DNA of 64,000 bases from Aquimarina macrocephali JAMB N27. Its GTDB lineage: Bacteria > Bacteroidota > Bacteroidia > Flavobacteriales > Flavobacteriaceae. Both the position numbers and the translations under genes were made by a program. A model generated the notes under the pieces. It saw nothing but the letters and a program-made list of their open reading frames with translations, did no database searches and had not been told where the DNA came from. This document shows positions 48,648 through 56,346 of the stretch, in pieces; position 1 is the first letter of the stretch, and every line of letters begins with the position of its first letter. The stretch is taken from positions 16,477 to 80,476 of the forward strand of contig NZ_JACA01000024.1 of NCBI RefSeq assembly GCF_000520995.1. Direction: 5' to 3'.

Positions 48648-48884
48648 TTAGTATAAAAGTGCTAGTATTTCATCTTTTGAAGGCACTCTCCCTTTTATTG
48701 TAATCACGTCATCTATTACCAAAGCAGGTGTGGTCATTACGTTATACTTCATAATTTCCATTATATCTTCAACTTTTTCAATAATTGCATCAATGTTGTT
48801 TTCAGAAACTACATCTTTAACAACAGCCGTCATTGATTGACATTTTGAACACCCTGTTCCTAAAATTTTAATTATTTTACTCAT
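48648..48884 (-). CDS. Small thioredoxin-fold protein (redox-active disulfide protein 2 type)
   Basis: A 78-residue minimal thioredoxin fold with a CxxC at Cys12-Cys15 (GCSKCQ) and the cis-Pro strand MTTPALVIDD. It belongs to the group often encoded beside ArsP/DUF318 permeases. First gene of the operon with OsmC and the permease. An ArsR-type and a CRP-type palindrome lie about 190-240 bp upstream. Confidence 0.88.
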   Translation of the reverse strand: MSKIIKILGTGCSKCQSMTAVVKDVVSENNIDAIIEKVEDIMEIMKYNVMTTPALVIDDVITIKGRVPSKDEILALLY

Positions 48885-49071
48885 AATATTAATATTTGTT
48901 TATCCTTAATAACCGATATGATTATTAAAAAACATCAACCAAGCAACCTGTAAAACAACAGGGTTGATTTTCAAAATGCTTTAGAATAGCCCTAACACCT
49001 TAGTGAATTTTGGTAAAGCTTTTCAGTACCCTTCCTGTATCCTATAGGTTCTAAACTTCTTTTCATATTTC

Positions 49072-49093
49072 TTATCGTGAATTTACGATAAGT
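49072..49093. promoter_or_regulatory. ArsR/SmtB-type operator candidate
   Basis: CTTATCGT (49072-49079) and ACGATAAG (49086-49093) form perfect 8-bp arms around a 6-bp A/T-rich spacer. ATCG-type palindromes of this kind are known ArsR-family operators. It lies about 190 bp before the thioredoxin start. Confidence 0.45.
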
Positions 49094-49104
49094 GTTTGGG
49101 GAGA

Positions 49105-49126
49105 AATGTGACTTTTATCACATTTG
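49105..49126. promoter_or_regulatory. CRP/FNR-superfamily operator candidate
   Basis: AAATGTGA and TCACATTT with a 6-bp spacer give a perfect symmetrical TGTGA-N6-TCACA site, the classical CRP consensus. It lies 12 bp from the ArsR-type palindrome, between the thioredoxin operon and the 104-residue membrane-protein gene. Confidence 0.5.
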
Positions 49127-49191
49127 TTAATGTTTTTTGTAAAGGGAAGAAGGAACTCTTTTATTTTGAGAGTTTGATCAAACGTTTTTAT

Positions 49192-49506
49192 TTATGTAAT
49201 TATCTGTAGAATTAGAAAAAGAGTTGAAATTGAAAAAATCAAGATTGTAAATTTTTTTATATCACGAAAGGTTTTGCCTTTTTTCAATATTGTATTTTGA
49301 ATCTTTTTTGACAAGAGAATGAGGGTTGATACTATGAAAGCAAAAATTAGAGGAGGGTAAAAATTAGGCCTAAATTCTATATCAATATTATTTTTAAAAA
49401 GTCCAAGAATTATGGGTATGAACAATATATTCCAAATGATAAGCGTGGCAATAATAAAACTCTTTTTGAATGGAGATTTTTGAAATACTTTTTCTAACAC
49501 AGGCAT
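49192..49506 (-). CDS. Small three-helix membrane protein
   Basis: A 104-residue protein with three hydrophobic helices (FIIATLIIWNILFIPIIL, PPLIFAFIVSTLILL, FTILIFSISTLFLILQII) and basic loops. No motif or family is recognised. Its 5' side is bordered by an attC-like repeat, consistent with the cassette-like layout. Confidence 0.55.
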   Translation of the reverse strand: MPVLEKVFQKSPFKKSFIIATLIIWNILFIPIILGLFKNNIDIEFRPNFYPPLIFAFIVSTLILLSKKIQNTILKKGKTFRDIKKFTILIFSISTLFLILQIIT

Positions 49507-49535
49507 AAATTATTATTGATTGGCAAAATATAGGG

Positions 49536-49667
49536 TAACGTGATCGTATAGGATTAGTTGCGTGTTTTAAGTACCTAATTTAGCAAATACAAACCGAATA
49601 GAAAATCCGTGAGGATTTTCTATTCGGTTTGTTCTGGGAATTATTTTTTTATGTTGTTAACATAAGT
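49536..49667 (-). repeat. attC-like intergenic repeat with a long internal hairpin
   Basis: The plus-strand left end TAACGTGATCGTATAGG (from 49536) followed by ATTAGTTGCG resembles the left ends at 50626 and 59463. The right end GTTGTTAACATAAG (from 49653) lies just before the DUF4932-like stop at 49670. Between them sits the 18-bp perfect hairpin at 49591-49630, in the position of the variable terminal structure of an attC. Confidence 0.45.
49591..49630. terminator. Perfect 18-bp stem-loop, possible terminator
   Basis: AAACCGAATAGAAAATCC (49591-49608) pairs fully with 49613-49630 around the tetraloop GTGA. It lies downstream of the DUF4932-like gene on the minus strand. It could be a transcription terminator or the apical stem of the intergenic repeat that contains it; a clean T-run is lacking. 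Confidence 0.55.
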
Positions 49668-49669
49668 TA

Positions 49670-50562
49670 TTATTTAGATGCTGATGCTTTAATTAAATTT
49701 ATACAGTCAATATAAGTTTTCTCAAAGGGTATTTTATCTTCAGGTTGATATTCTGTCAATCTGTGATACACTTGCTTTCTTACATCTGTACATTTATTTA
49801 GAAAAAAATCGTTTCCCTGATTGTTTTTGTCAAATCTTTCCATCATAAGAGCTTGCAAAGGTCTAACAACCATATGGTCGACTTTGTCTATAATTTCTAT
49901 TTGTTTACAATCTTCGCAAATAGTTCTGTATTGATTTAAATCACCAATGTATTGATCTAATAATTTTGTTGTAAATAGATGAGAAGTTTCATGGTACAAT
50001 GTTCCTCTTATATCATTGTTTAATTCTAAAATATCATTTGCTTTAGTAGTCTCATTGGGCATATCACAAATATTTGCCAGAATTATCGCTCTTTTTTTTA
50101 AGTTATAATTATCATAAAAATCAACTGCTTTATTGTTGGCATTATTAGTTAATTCTACGAACACAATTAATTCCAATCCTTTCTGGTTATCTTGATAAAA
50201 GGACATAATTTTATCGAAGAGTTTTTCATCCAAAACCTGCTTCTCAATTTTCGAAATAGTTTGACTGTAGTACTCTTTATTGTTTTTGAAAAATTTGTTA
50301 AACTCTGATTTTTATATGGAAGGAAATGCTTGTTAACTCGTTTTAGATATTGTGTATTACAAGGTCTTATATCTTCGCTTAAAACATCTTGAGTTGCGAT
50401 ATTGAAAATCGTACGAAAAAATTCTGTTCGTTCATCTATTTTAAAAATGACCTTGTTTTTATTCTCGCTTTCGGGCTCTAAATTTCTAACTGCTGTTTTT
50501 TCTTTACAAGCAAATACTATAATTAAAAGAAATACATTAATTAGGAATGGTGTTTTTTTCAT
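49670..50562 (-). pseudogene. DUF4932-like lipoprotein gene, frameshifted
   Basis: The 5' part (from the ATG at 50562) encodes a lipoprotein signal (VFACKEK, Cys19) and the DUF4932-type start FKIDERTEFFRTIFNIA ... NKHFLPYK. The reading leaves frame at an A5 run (50309-50313). The other frame continues SEFNKFFKNNKEYYSQ and runs as MDEKLFDKIMSFY ... to 49670, including TLYHETSHLF with a zinc-like HExxH. Removing two or adding one A joins the halves into one zincin-like protein. This may be a pseudogene or a sequencing error. Confidence 0.7.
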
Positions 50563-50625
50563 TAGTTTATTTTGATCTAAAAGATTGTTCTTTTTTGAAA
50601 ATGTTGCAGTTTTGGTGTAATATAT

Positions 50626-50756
50626 GCTAACCGTTAGTATAAGAATAGTATGGGATTAAAACGCACTTACTTTGTAGTTTTGCATACTTTGTTATTACTT
50701 ACCAACTTTGAGTATGGCAGTTACCTTTTGTTATTTTGATATAGTGTTGGTAGTAG
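50626..50756 (-). repeat. attC-like intergenic repeat at the fabV 3' end
   Basis: The plus-strand left end is GCTAACCGTTAGTATAAG (from 50626) and the right end is TGATATAGTGTTGGTAGTAG (to 50756). Outer GCTAAC/GTTGGT and inner TATA parts can pair in nested order as in attC R and L boxes, with about 90 bp between. The right end is 4 bp from the fabV stop. Confidence 0.55.
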
Positions 50757-50759
50757 CTT

Positions 50760-51947
50760 TTATTGCAATCCTGGAATATTCACTATTTCGTTAGTTTCAA
50801 TCTTGTAATCAACTTCATCGTAATTAAAACCAAAGAGGTTAAAAAATTCAGTTTTATAACCTTTTAAATCTCCAATAGATGAAAGTGTTTCTGTAGATGC
50901 TTTTTCCCATAATTGTGAAACTTTTTCCTGAATATCGGAACGCATTTCCAAATCATCAATTCGTATTCTTCCTTCTGAATCTGTGGGTACTTGATCAAGA
51001 AATAATCTTTCAGTATATAGCCTATGCATCTGTTCGATACAACCTTCTTGAACTCCGTTTTCTTTCATTACTTTGTATAATAAAGAGATGTATAACGGAA
51101 TAACCGGAATTGCCGAACTTGATTGAGTTACAAGCGCTTTATTAACCGAAATGTATGCTTTTCCATTAATATCTTTTAGTGAATCGGTAATTGTAAAGGC
51201 GGTTTTTTCTAAATGGTCTTTTGCTTTTCCAATTGTTCCTTTTCGGTATACAGCCTCAGTAAGTTTTGGTCCAATGTAGGAGTAAGCGACAGTCTTAAAA
51301 TTAGAAGAAAGGAGATCCTTTTTTTTCAATTCATCTATCCACATTTCCCAATCTTCGCCACCCATTACGGCAACAGTGTTTTTAATATCTTCTTCAGTAC
51401 ACGCATCGATACTTATATTTTTTACTTCTCCTGTATGAAAATCTACAGTCTTGTTGGTGTATGCATTTCCTATTGGCTTTAATGTTGATTTATGTCGAAT
51501 TCCACTAACTGGGTGGGTTCTTACAGGAGAGGCAAGGCTATAAACAACTAAGTCAATTTGCCCTAAATCTTTCTTAATTAATTCTAAGGTCTTTTGTTTT
51601 ATTTCATTTGAAAAAGCATCACCATTTATACTTTTGGCATAAATGCCCTCTTTATGTGCTTCCGTTTCAAAAGCAGCAGTGTTATACCATCCCGAGGATG
51701 CTGTTTTTCCTTCTAAAGGTGGTTTTTCAAAAAACACACCTATGGTGGATGAATTAGAACCAAAAGCACTCGTTATTCTAGAAGCTAAACCAAATCCTGT
51801 TGATGCTCCAATTACTAATACATTTTTTGGACTTTCAATTTTTCCTTTTGATTTTATATAGTCAATTTGATTTAATACACTTTTCTCACAACCCTTTGGG
51901 TGAGATGTTATGCAGATAAATCCACGAGTTTTAGGTTCTATTATCAT
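50760..51947 (-). CDS. fabV: Trans-2-enoyl-CoA/ACP reductase FabV
   Basis: A 395-residue NADH-dependent enoyl reductase of the FabV type. The NAD loop is VIGASTGFGLASRI and the SSGWYNTAAFE, YSLASPVRTHP and YSYIGPKLTEAVYRKGTIG blocks are diagnostic; the last holds the active-site Tyr-(x8)-Lys spacing. It does the last step of fatty-acid elongation and is naturally insensitive to triclosan where studied. It is a lone gene bordered by an attC-like repeat at its 3' end and a palindrome block 37 bp before its start. Confidence 0.95.
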   Translation of the reverse strand: MIIEPKTRGFICITSHPKGCEKSVLNQIDYIKSKGKIESPKNVLVIGASTGFGLASRITSAFGSNSSTIGVFFEKPPLEGKTASSGWYNTAAFETEAHKEGIYAKSINGDAFSNEIKQKTLELIKKDLGQIDLVVYSLASPVRTHPVSGIRHKSTLKPIGNAYTNKTVDFHTGEVKNISIDACTEEDIKNTVAVMGGEDWEMWIDELKKKDLLSSNFKTVAYSYIGPKLTEAVYRKGTIGKAKDHLEKTAFTITDSLKDINGKAYISVNKALVTQSSSAIPVIPLYISLLYKVMKENGVQEGCIEQMHRLYTERLFLDQVPTDSEGRIRIDDLEMRSDIQEKVSQLWEKASTETLSSIGDLKGYKTEFFNLFGFNYDEVDYKIETNEIVNIPGLQ

Positions 51948-51968
51948 TTATTATTATCTTTTTTAATT

Positions 51969-52043
51969 ACTACCAACAATTCTATATGGTTACCACGGTA
52001 ACTATATTTCTTTTATATGGGTACTAAAGTAGTAAACTTTTTC
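51969..52043 (-). promoter_or_regulatory. Palindrome block, copy 2 (upstream of fabV)
   Basis: Arms ATATGGTTAC (51984-51993) and GTAACTATAT (51998-52007) flank CACG, with one mismatch in the palindrome. The conserved tail (TTTTATATGGGTACTAAAG, AGTAAAC) follows to about 52043. CTACCAACAATT precedes the palindrome, as CTACAGCAATT does at 61111. It is 37 bp from the fabV start, the closest of the copies. Confidence 0.5.
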
Positions 52044-52055
52044 TCGATAAACCTT

Positions 52056-52246
52056 TTAATTAGAGTGTGCAGATTTAAATTTCCCAAGCGTTAATGCGAT
52101 TAGTAGTATTCCTATTCCAATACCTGTAAATGAGCCTTTGGCTAGATCAGGTAATTCTACATAGTGCGAAAATATTTGTGTGAATGCAATTAGGAACAAA
52201 CCCATAGATAATAGAATTAGTGATTTTTTTTAGTGATACTATTCAT
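52056..52246 (-). pseudogene. Small two-helix membrane protein, frame broken at an A8 tract
   Basis: From the ATG at 52246 the minus strand reads MNSITKK and then hits a run of eight A (T8 in the plus strand, near 52224-52231). After a shift it continues LILLSMGLFLIAFTQIFSHY and on to GIGIGILLIALTLGKFKSA, stopping at 52056. With nine or six A the whole would be one two-helix protein of about 62 residues. A shorter intact version can start at the internal ATG at 52205 (49 residues). Slippage, phase variation or a sequencing error are all possible. Confidence 0.5.
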
Positions 52247-52301
52247 ATTTATTGTTTTTATAATTAGTATTTCAAATGCACTATTTGTTACTGAGTTTAT
52301 T

Positions 52302-52721
52302 TCAAACTGTTATTTGTTTGTTTTTCTTTTTCATCTTCCATTTTTTCAATCCACCCAAAAAATATAGAAGTCCTATTAGTGTTGCCAAAATTCCCATAGT
52401 TGGAAAAAACCCATTCAACACAGAATACACCAACTCTGTAATCCCTCGCAATAGATAAATTCCTGCGATTAGAAATATTCCAATTTTCAAAAATGGTAGT
52501 TTTTTAAATGTACCACTAGCCGAAAGTCCGTATAATCCAAACATAAAAAATACCGTTGCCACCAAAAGAGTTGTTAAATACGGAATGGAAAAATGAATTT
52601 GTGACAATTCTGCCATTTTTCCCTCAATTCCAAAAGTTCTAAAAACCTTTTCGAGCCAAAATATACCAATTAGGTGAGCAATTGCTATTCCTATATTTAA
52701 ATACCCTCCAAGCTTTAACAT
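52302..52721 (-). CDS. Small four-helix membrane protein
   Basis: A 139-residue protein with four hydrophobic helices (LNIGIAIAHLIGIFWLEKVF, FSIPYLTTLLVATVFFMFGL, FLKIGIFLIAGIYLLRG, FPTMGILATLIGLLYFLGGL) and a very basic C-terminus. No motif identifies a function. It starts 41 bp after the FAD-monooxygenase stop codon and is probably co-transcribed with it. Confidence 0.7.
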   Translation of the reverse strand: MLKLGGYLNIGIAIAHLIGIFWLEKVFRTFGIEGKMAELSQIHFSIPYLTTLLVATVFFMFGLYGLSASGTFKKLPFLKIGIFLIAGIYLLRGITELVYSVLNGFFPTMGILATLIGLLYFLGGLKKWKMKKKNKQITV

Positions 52722-52762
52722 ACTTTCTGTCTTTTAATTTTTCTGAGTAGGAGCTAACCAAA

Positions 52763-53944
52763 CTATGAACTATACATGTTGTTGATAATCGTTTTATCTA
52801 GTTTATACAATTCGGCCATCTGTTTTTGCATATACTTTTCTGGGGTATATTTTAGAGTAAAATTTCTAATGATTTCAATAAATCTATTCGTTATTGCAAT
52901 TTTTGATGTAATCCTAGATTGTTTAACTAATTTTTCGACTTTCGATTTTCTATAGTTATAAAAATCCTCGTAAGCAGTTTCTATACTTTTAGATTTTTTG
53001 ATGAAGTGAGATACATAAAAAGCATCTTCGATTGCTTGAGCGCCACCTTGACCTAAATCAGGAGTCATACTGTGTGCTGCATCTCCAATAAGACAAATGT
53101 TTTGTATGCTCCATTTTTTTAACAATTCTAAATCTGAAAGGTCGCCTCTAATTATTTTGTCAATTGGTGTGTTTTCAATCACTTCATTAACAAGTGGATC
53201 GAATCCAGAAAACATAGTAGTTAATACGTTCTTTAGATTTTCTTTATCATCCTGTAAATTAGGTTCACTCAATTTTACAGCAAACCAATATACTTTTCCA
53301 TCTGATATTTTAGATATTCCGAATTGAAATTTTTGTCCCCACAAGGTAAAACCAACTGATTTTAATTCGCTATTTAAGTCGTAATCTGAGATTCCTCTCC
53401 AGCAGGTTTGCCCCGAATATCTTATTTTACTATTTGGAAATAATTGTTTTCTTACACTAGAATTAATGCCGTCTGCACCAATAATAGATTTTGTTTGAAT
53501 TGAAGTCCCATCTGTAAAATTGACTTTTAGAGACTTGTCACTATTTAGAAAATATTCTTCGAAGGTTTTATTTAGTTCTATATTTTCTTGTACTACGTAT
53601 TTGTATAAAATTTGCTGTAGTTTTCCTCTATGAATTGCCATTGTGGTATATCCAAATGTCTTTTGAACAAACTCTTGATTAGAATCAGATATTGGTTTTA
53701 ATTTATGATTGGCCACTAAAATTCGATTAAAACTATTTCCAGAATCTTGAATTTCTTTTAATAATGCAGGATTAATCCATTCTAATACTTGTAGCGCATT
53801 TGGTGATAACCATATTCCAGCTCCCACTTCTTTTAAATACGCTGCTCTTTCGTATAATCTATAGGGAATATTTAATTTGTCAAAGGATAATGCCGTTACT
53901 AATCCTCCTATTCCTCCTCCAATTATTGATATATTATTTGTCAT
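52763..53944 (-). CDS. FAD-dependent monooxygenase (PHBH/TetX-like)
   Basis: A 393-residue class A flavoprotein monooxygenase. The FAD dinucleotide loop GGGIGGLVTAL is at 8-18. The conserved GADG and the second FAD motif IGDAAHSMTPDLGQGGAQ follow. Such enzymes hydroxylate aromatic or polycyclic substrates, tetracyclines among them, using NAD(P)H and oxygen. The substrate is unknown. A Crp/Fnr gene lies just upstream and an FNR-like box sits 168 bp before its start. Confidence 0.92.
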   Translation of the reverse strand: MTNNISIIGGGIGGLVTALSFDKLNIPYRLYERAAYLKEVGAGIWLSPNALQVLEWINPALLKEIQDSGNSFNRILVANHKLKPISDSNQEFVQKTFGYTTMAIHRGKLQQILYKYVVQENIELNKTFEEYFLNSDKSLKVNFTDGTSIQTKSIIGADGINSSVRKQLFPNSKIRYSGQTCWRGISDYDLNSELKSVGFTLWGQKFQFGISKISDGKVYWFAVKLSEPNLQDDKENLKNVLTTMFSGFDPLVNEVIENTPIDKIIRGDLSDLELLKKWSIQNICLIGDAAHSMTPDLGQGGAQAIEDAFYVSHFIKKSKSIETAYEDFYNYRKSKVEKLVKQSRITSKIAITNRFIEIIRNFTLKYTPEKYMQKQMAELYKLDKTIINNMYSS

Positions 53945-54111
53945 TATTTTGTATTCATAGTAAATCCTCTGTATTCTTTTACTCCAAAAAGGTTATAAAG
54001 AAGGCTGTATAAATGGAGTGTAATAAAAGAGGGTATTGTAAACCAGATATGTAAGAAATTTGTTTCACCTTCGATTTTTTACAAAGGTCTATTCAAATTA
54101 TTAGTTTTCAT

Positions 54112-54125
54112 TTGATATATATCAA
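54112..54125. promoter_or_regulatory. FNR-type box TTGAT-N4-ATCAA
   Basis: A perfect TTGAT-ATAT-ATCAA palindrome overlaps the stop codon of the Crp/Fnr gene and lies 168 bp before the monooxygenase start. It matches the FNR/ANR consensus exactly. The adjacent regulator lacks an N-terminal cysteine cluster, so direct oxygen sensing by that protein is not supported. Confidence 0.5.
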
Positions 54126-54703
54126 ATTCGACTATTAAGTTTTCGTATTCTACTCAATGTTTCAAGAGTTATTCCCAGAAAGGAAGCAATATGTGTTAAT
54201 GGTATCCTTTGGGTAATATTTGGATAAGCAGATAAAATACTTTGGTATTTTTGTTCGGCAGATTGAAACTGTATAGCTACAATTCGTGCCTGAAGTTTTA
54301 GCATTGTTTTAGTCGCAACTGTTTTACTTAATCTTTCAAAATCATGATACTTATCAGATAATTTCAAGGTGTTATCTCTAGAAACCTCTAATAGTAAAGT
54401 TTCCTCTAACGCTTCTATATAATGTGGGCTTGGAATGTTCTGAAAAAAGCTATTGATAGCACAAATAAAATCTTTTTCAAAAGCAAACCAATCTGTAATA
54501 TCTTTCCCGTCATTTAGATAATAAGCCCTGACACAACCGCTTACAATAAAGAAGGCCTTATCAGAATATTGCCCTTCTTTTACTATTGCATCTCCTTTTT
54601 TTAATTTCAATATTTTAGAATGATTTGAGAATTCTAATTTACATTCTGAAGTCAAAGGAGAATACTTTTCACCGATCATGTCTATGATTTCTTCCTTATT
54701 CAT
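54122..54703 (-). CDS. Crp/Fnr family transcriptional regulator
   Basis: A 193-residue regulator. Residues about 25-115 form a cyclic-nucleotide-binding beta-roll (LKKGDAIVKEGQYSDKAFFIVSGCVRAYY). Residues about 160-193 hold a helix-turn-helix (PLTHIASFLGITLETLSRIRKL). It lacks the Cys cluster of true FNR. It is upstream of and on the same strand as the monooxygenase, a common Flavobacteriia pair in which the regulator probably controls the enzyme. Confidence 0.9.
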   Translation of the reverse strand: MNKEEIIDMIGEKYSPLTSECKLEFSNHSKILKLKKGDAIVKEGQYSDKAFFIVSGCVRAYYLNDGKDITDWFAFEKDFICAINSFFQNIPSPHYIEALEETLLLEVSRDNTLKLSDKYHDFERLSKTVATKTMLKLQARIVAIQFQSAEQKYQSILSAYPNITQRIPLTHIASFLGITLETLSRIRKLNSRI

Positions 54704-54742
54704 TACTGTAGTATTTGAGTACGAGAATTTTTAGTTTATTAC

Positions 54743-54841
54743 CTATAGTTTTAGATTACTATCTTTCATTTCAATTTTATACTTCATCCAATTTCCATTC
54801 AACTCAGAAATATTTAGTTCTGAACTACTTTGATTTCATAT
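54743..54841 (-). other. Possible gene remnant
   Basis: About 30 codons are open on the minus strand, without a start codon and ending at 54743. They read SSELNISELNGNW then MKYKIEMKDSNLKL, protein-like in composition. It may be the C-terminal end of a lost gene. The rest of the 159-bp gap shows nothing. Confidence 0.25.
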
Positions 54842-54862
54842 ATAATGCTATCAAATACTACA

Positions 54863-55300
54863 TTACACCATATTCAATGTTAAAGATTTTTTCTTAAAAT
54901 TGAATCTAACTCCTTTATAATCTCTATTTTCTATTCGTTCAATCTCTTTTTGATTTATATCAAAAGTTATTTTTGTTATAAATCTATTGGATACATTTGA
55001 GTAATCAGATTCAATCTCTTTAGTGTCAGATTTGAGTACAAAATCTTCTTCAACTCCAAAAAAGGTTAGAGTTCCTCCTTTAAAAGTTTTGATATTGATC
55101 CCACTTAGAATAACGGTTTCTAAAAAGAGATACCCATTTAATTCTTCAATAGTGATATAAAGTTGACCTTCTCTAGATTCAGCTATTTTATCTCCGTCAA
55201 TATCACTAATCATATTTTCGGTGAACGTGTCAACGTGTAATCGTTCCATAGCTTTAATATTTCCTAATGCGGCTAGAACTTTATCAACTTTTTTAAGCAT
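54863..55300 (-). CDS. Hypothetical cytoplasmic protein
   Basis: A 145-residue protein without signal or membrane segments. It starts with a short helix (LKKVDKVLAALGNIKAMERL), has an acidic region, and then strands such as GQLYITIEELNGYLFLE and FKGGTLTFFG. It is not recognised. The base composition and lone position match the surrounding small genes of the accessory region. Confidence 0.6.
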   Translation of the reverse strand: MLKKVDKVLAALGNIKAMERLHVDTFTENMISDIDGDKIAESREGQLYITIEELNGYLFLETVILSGINIKTFKGGTLTFFGVEEDFVLKSDTKEIESDYSNVSNRFITKITFDINQKEIERIENRDYKGVRFNFKKKSLTLNMV

Positions 55301-55557
55301 AATTATTTATTTTTCAATATACGGAAAGGTTATATGTTGGTGTTATAGCAAAGCAAAATGTTACCAAGCTATCGACAACTCTGTATTGATTCTATAACTT
55401 TTTCTCAAAGTCTATACATTATAGCAAATATACAAGAACCATTGAGTTATCACTTAGCTGCTATGATATCATATATAGTGCTATTCCAGGCTTCTTGTTT
55501 CCTGCTTACATTATGGACTAGAAAGCATCTTTAATTCGAATTCCGTACCTTAGTGTT

Positions 55558-56031
55558 ATGAGGGTATTGTTTGTCATTATGCTATTGGTTTGCATGCAAA
55601 GTGGAGCGCAGGATACTGTACTAAAAACAAACGACAGTCTTTCTGTACAACTTTTCGAGAGAGGCGCTCAAAATGTAAATAAATGCACCCCTTGGCATCA
55701 CATGCAATGTGTTTATATCACCGCAACAGAAGTGTATAAGGATGGGAGTGAAGGGAAATCAACACGCCACTGGTGGCGTATGTCTTATATTGGCAGGGCG
55801 TGCACTGCAAAACATGGTACTACCTTTGGGCGAATATTTGAAGGTTTTTTTGCCATCCCGCATTATATAGGAATTGGTATAGGAAATAGTATTGGTTATA
55901 TGATATATCTTGTGCGAGGCTCTCCAGATAAAATACAAGCACGAAAGCAAAAGAGAAGGGAAAGAAGATTGTTTAGAGATGCAGAACGAAAGAAAGTAAG
56001 AAGTATTCGTATTGGTCATACTGAAGGCTAG
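55558..56031 (+). CDS. Small secreted basic hypothetical protein
   Basis: A 157-residue protein with a signal peptide (1-18). The mature part has Cys and Trp/His rich motifs (CTPWHHMQCVY, STRHWWRMSYIGRACTAKHG), a possible hydrophobic helix near 105-120 and a strongly basic tail (RKQKRRERRLFRDAERKK). It is the only plus-strand gene in a long minus-strand stretch. I do not recognise it. The 257 bp upstream contain no other gene. Confidence 0.6.
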   Translation: MRVLFVIMLLVCMQSGAQDTVLKTNDSLSVQLFERGAQNVNKCTPWHHMQCVYITATEVYKDGSEGKSTRHWWRMSYIGRACTAKHGTTFGRIFEGFFAIPHYIGIGIGNSIGYMIYLVRGSPDKIQARKQKRRERRLFRDAERKKVRSIRIGHTEG

Positions 56032-56032
56032 G

Positions 56033-56175
56033 AATTATCATTCATAAACCGACGCACCTTTTAAAATATGCATAAAGTTTTCCCAAGTTGGTATGTTTGC
56101 GTCAATATTCATTTTCATATTATCATAAAAACCTTGAATATCTTCTGTGTACGACATCATACTTTCTAAAAAATC
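56033..56175 (-). pseudogene. Truncated second copy of the DUF7660-like gene
   Basis: These 143 bp align without gaps to 59948-60090 with about nine differences. They contain the last 45 or so codons of the 75-residue gene at 59953-60180. The match ends abruptly at AAAAAATC and the first part of the gene is missing. Both copies begin with the same flank (AATTATCATTCAT), so the duplication took the 3' end together with its downstream boundary. Confidence 0.8.
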
Positions 56176-56190
56176 AATTCTTCTCTCATT

Positions 56191-56248
56191 TCGAGCGGAG
56201 TCGAGAGATAATTACCTTTGATTATCAATGCATTTCGACTCCGTTCGA
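56191..56248. repeat. Imperfect inverted repeat, REP-like
   Basis: TCGAGCGGAGTCGA (56191-56204) and TCGACTCCGTTCGA (56235-56248) pair at 13 of 14 positions around a 30-bp loop. Elements of this type are dispersed in many flavobacterial genomes. The remaining sequence to 56346 holds no gene, only the core-like GTTGGCAATAG at 56335-56345 next to the zincin stop. Confidence 0.55.
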
Positions 56249-56346
56249 TGTGACGGTTAGTTCTAAAATATACTTTTTAGACAAGCTCTTCTTTCATATG
56301 TAACACTTATCCAAGCAATTAATTATAGATGGGGTTGGCAATAGTT

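Larger units (their letters stand above)
48885..49191. other. Intergenic region upstream of the thioredoxin-OsmC-permease operon
   Basis: A 307-bp gap without a gene. It contains two separate palindromes (49072-49093 and 49105-49126) and an imperfect hairpin near 48944-48966. No arsR-like reading frame is present, although that regulator often accompanies this operon type. Confidence 0.5.

Noticed and set aside
56191..56248. Insertion-sequence terminal inverted repeats
   Set aside because: Only 30 bp lie between the arms and there is no transposase; a dispersed palindromic repeat is more likely.
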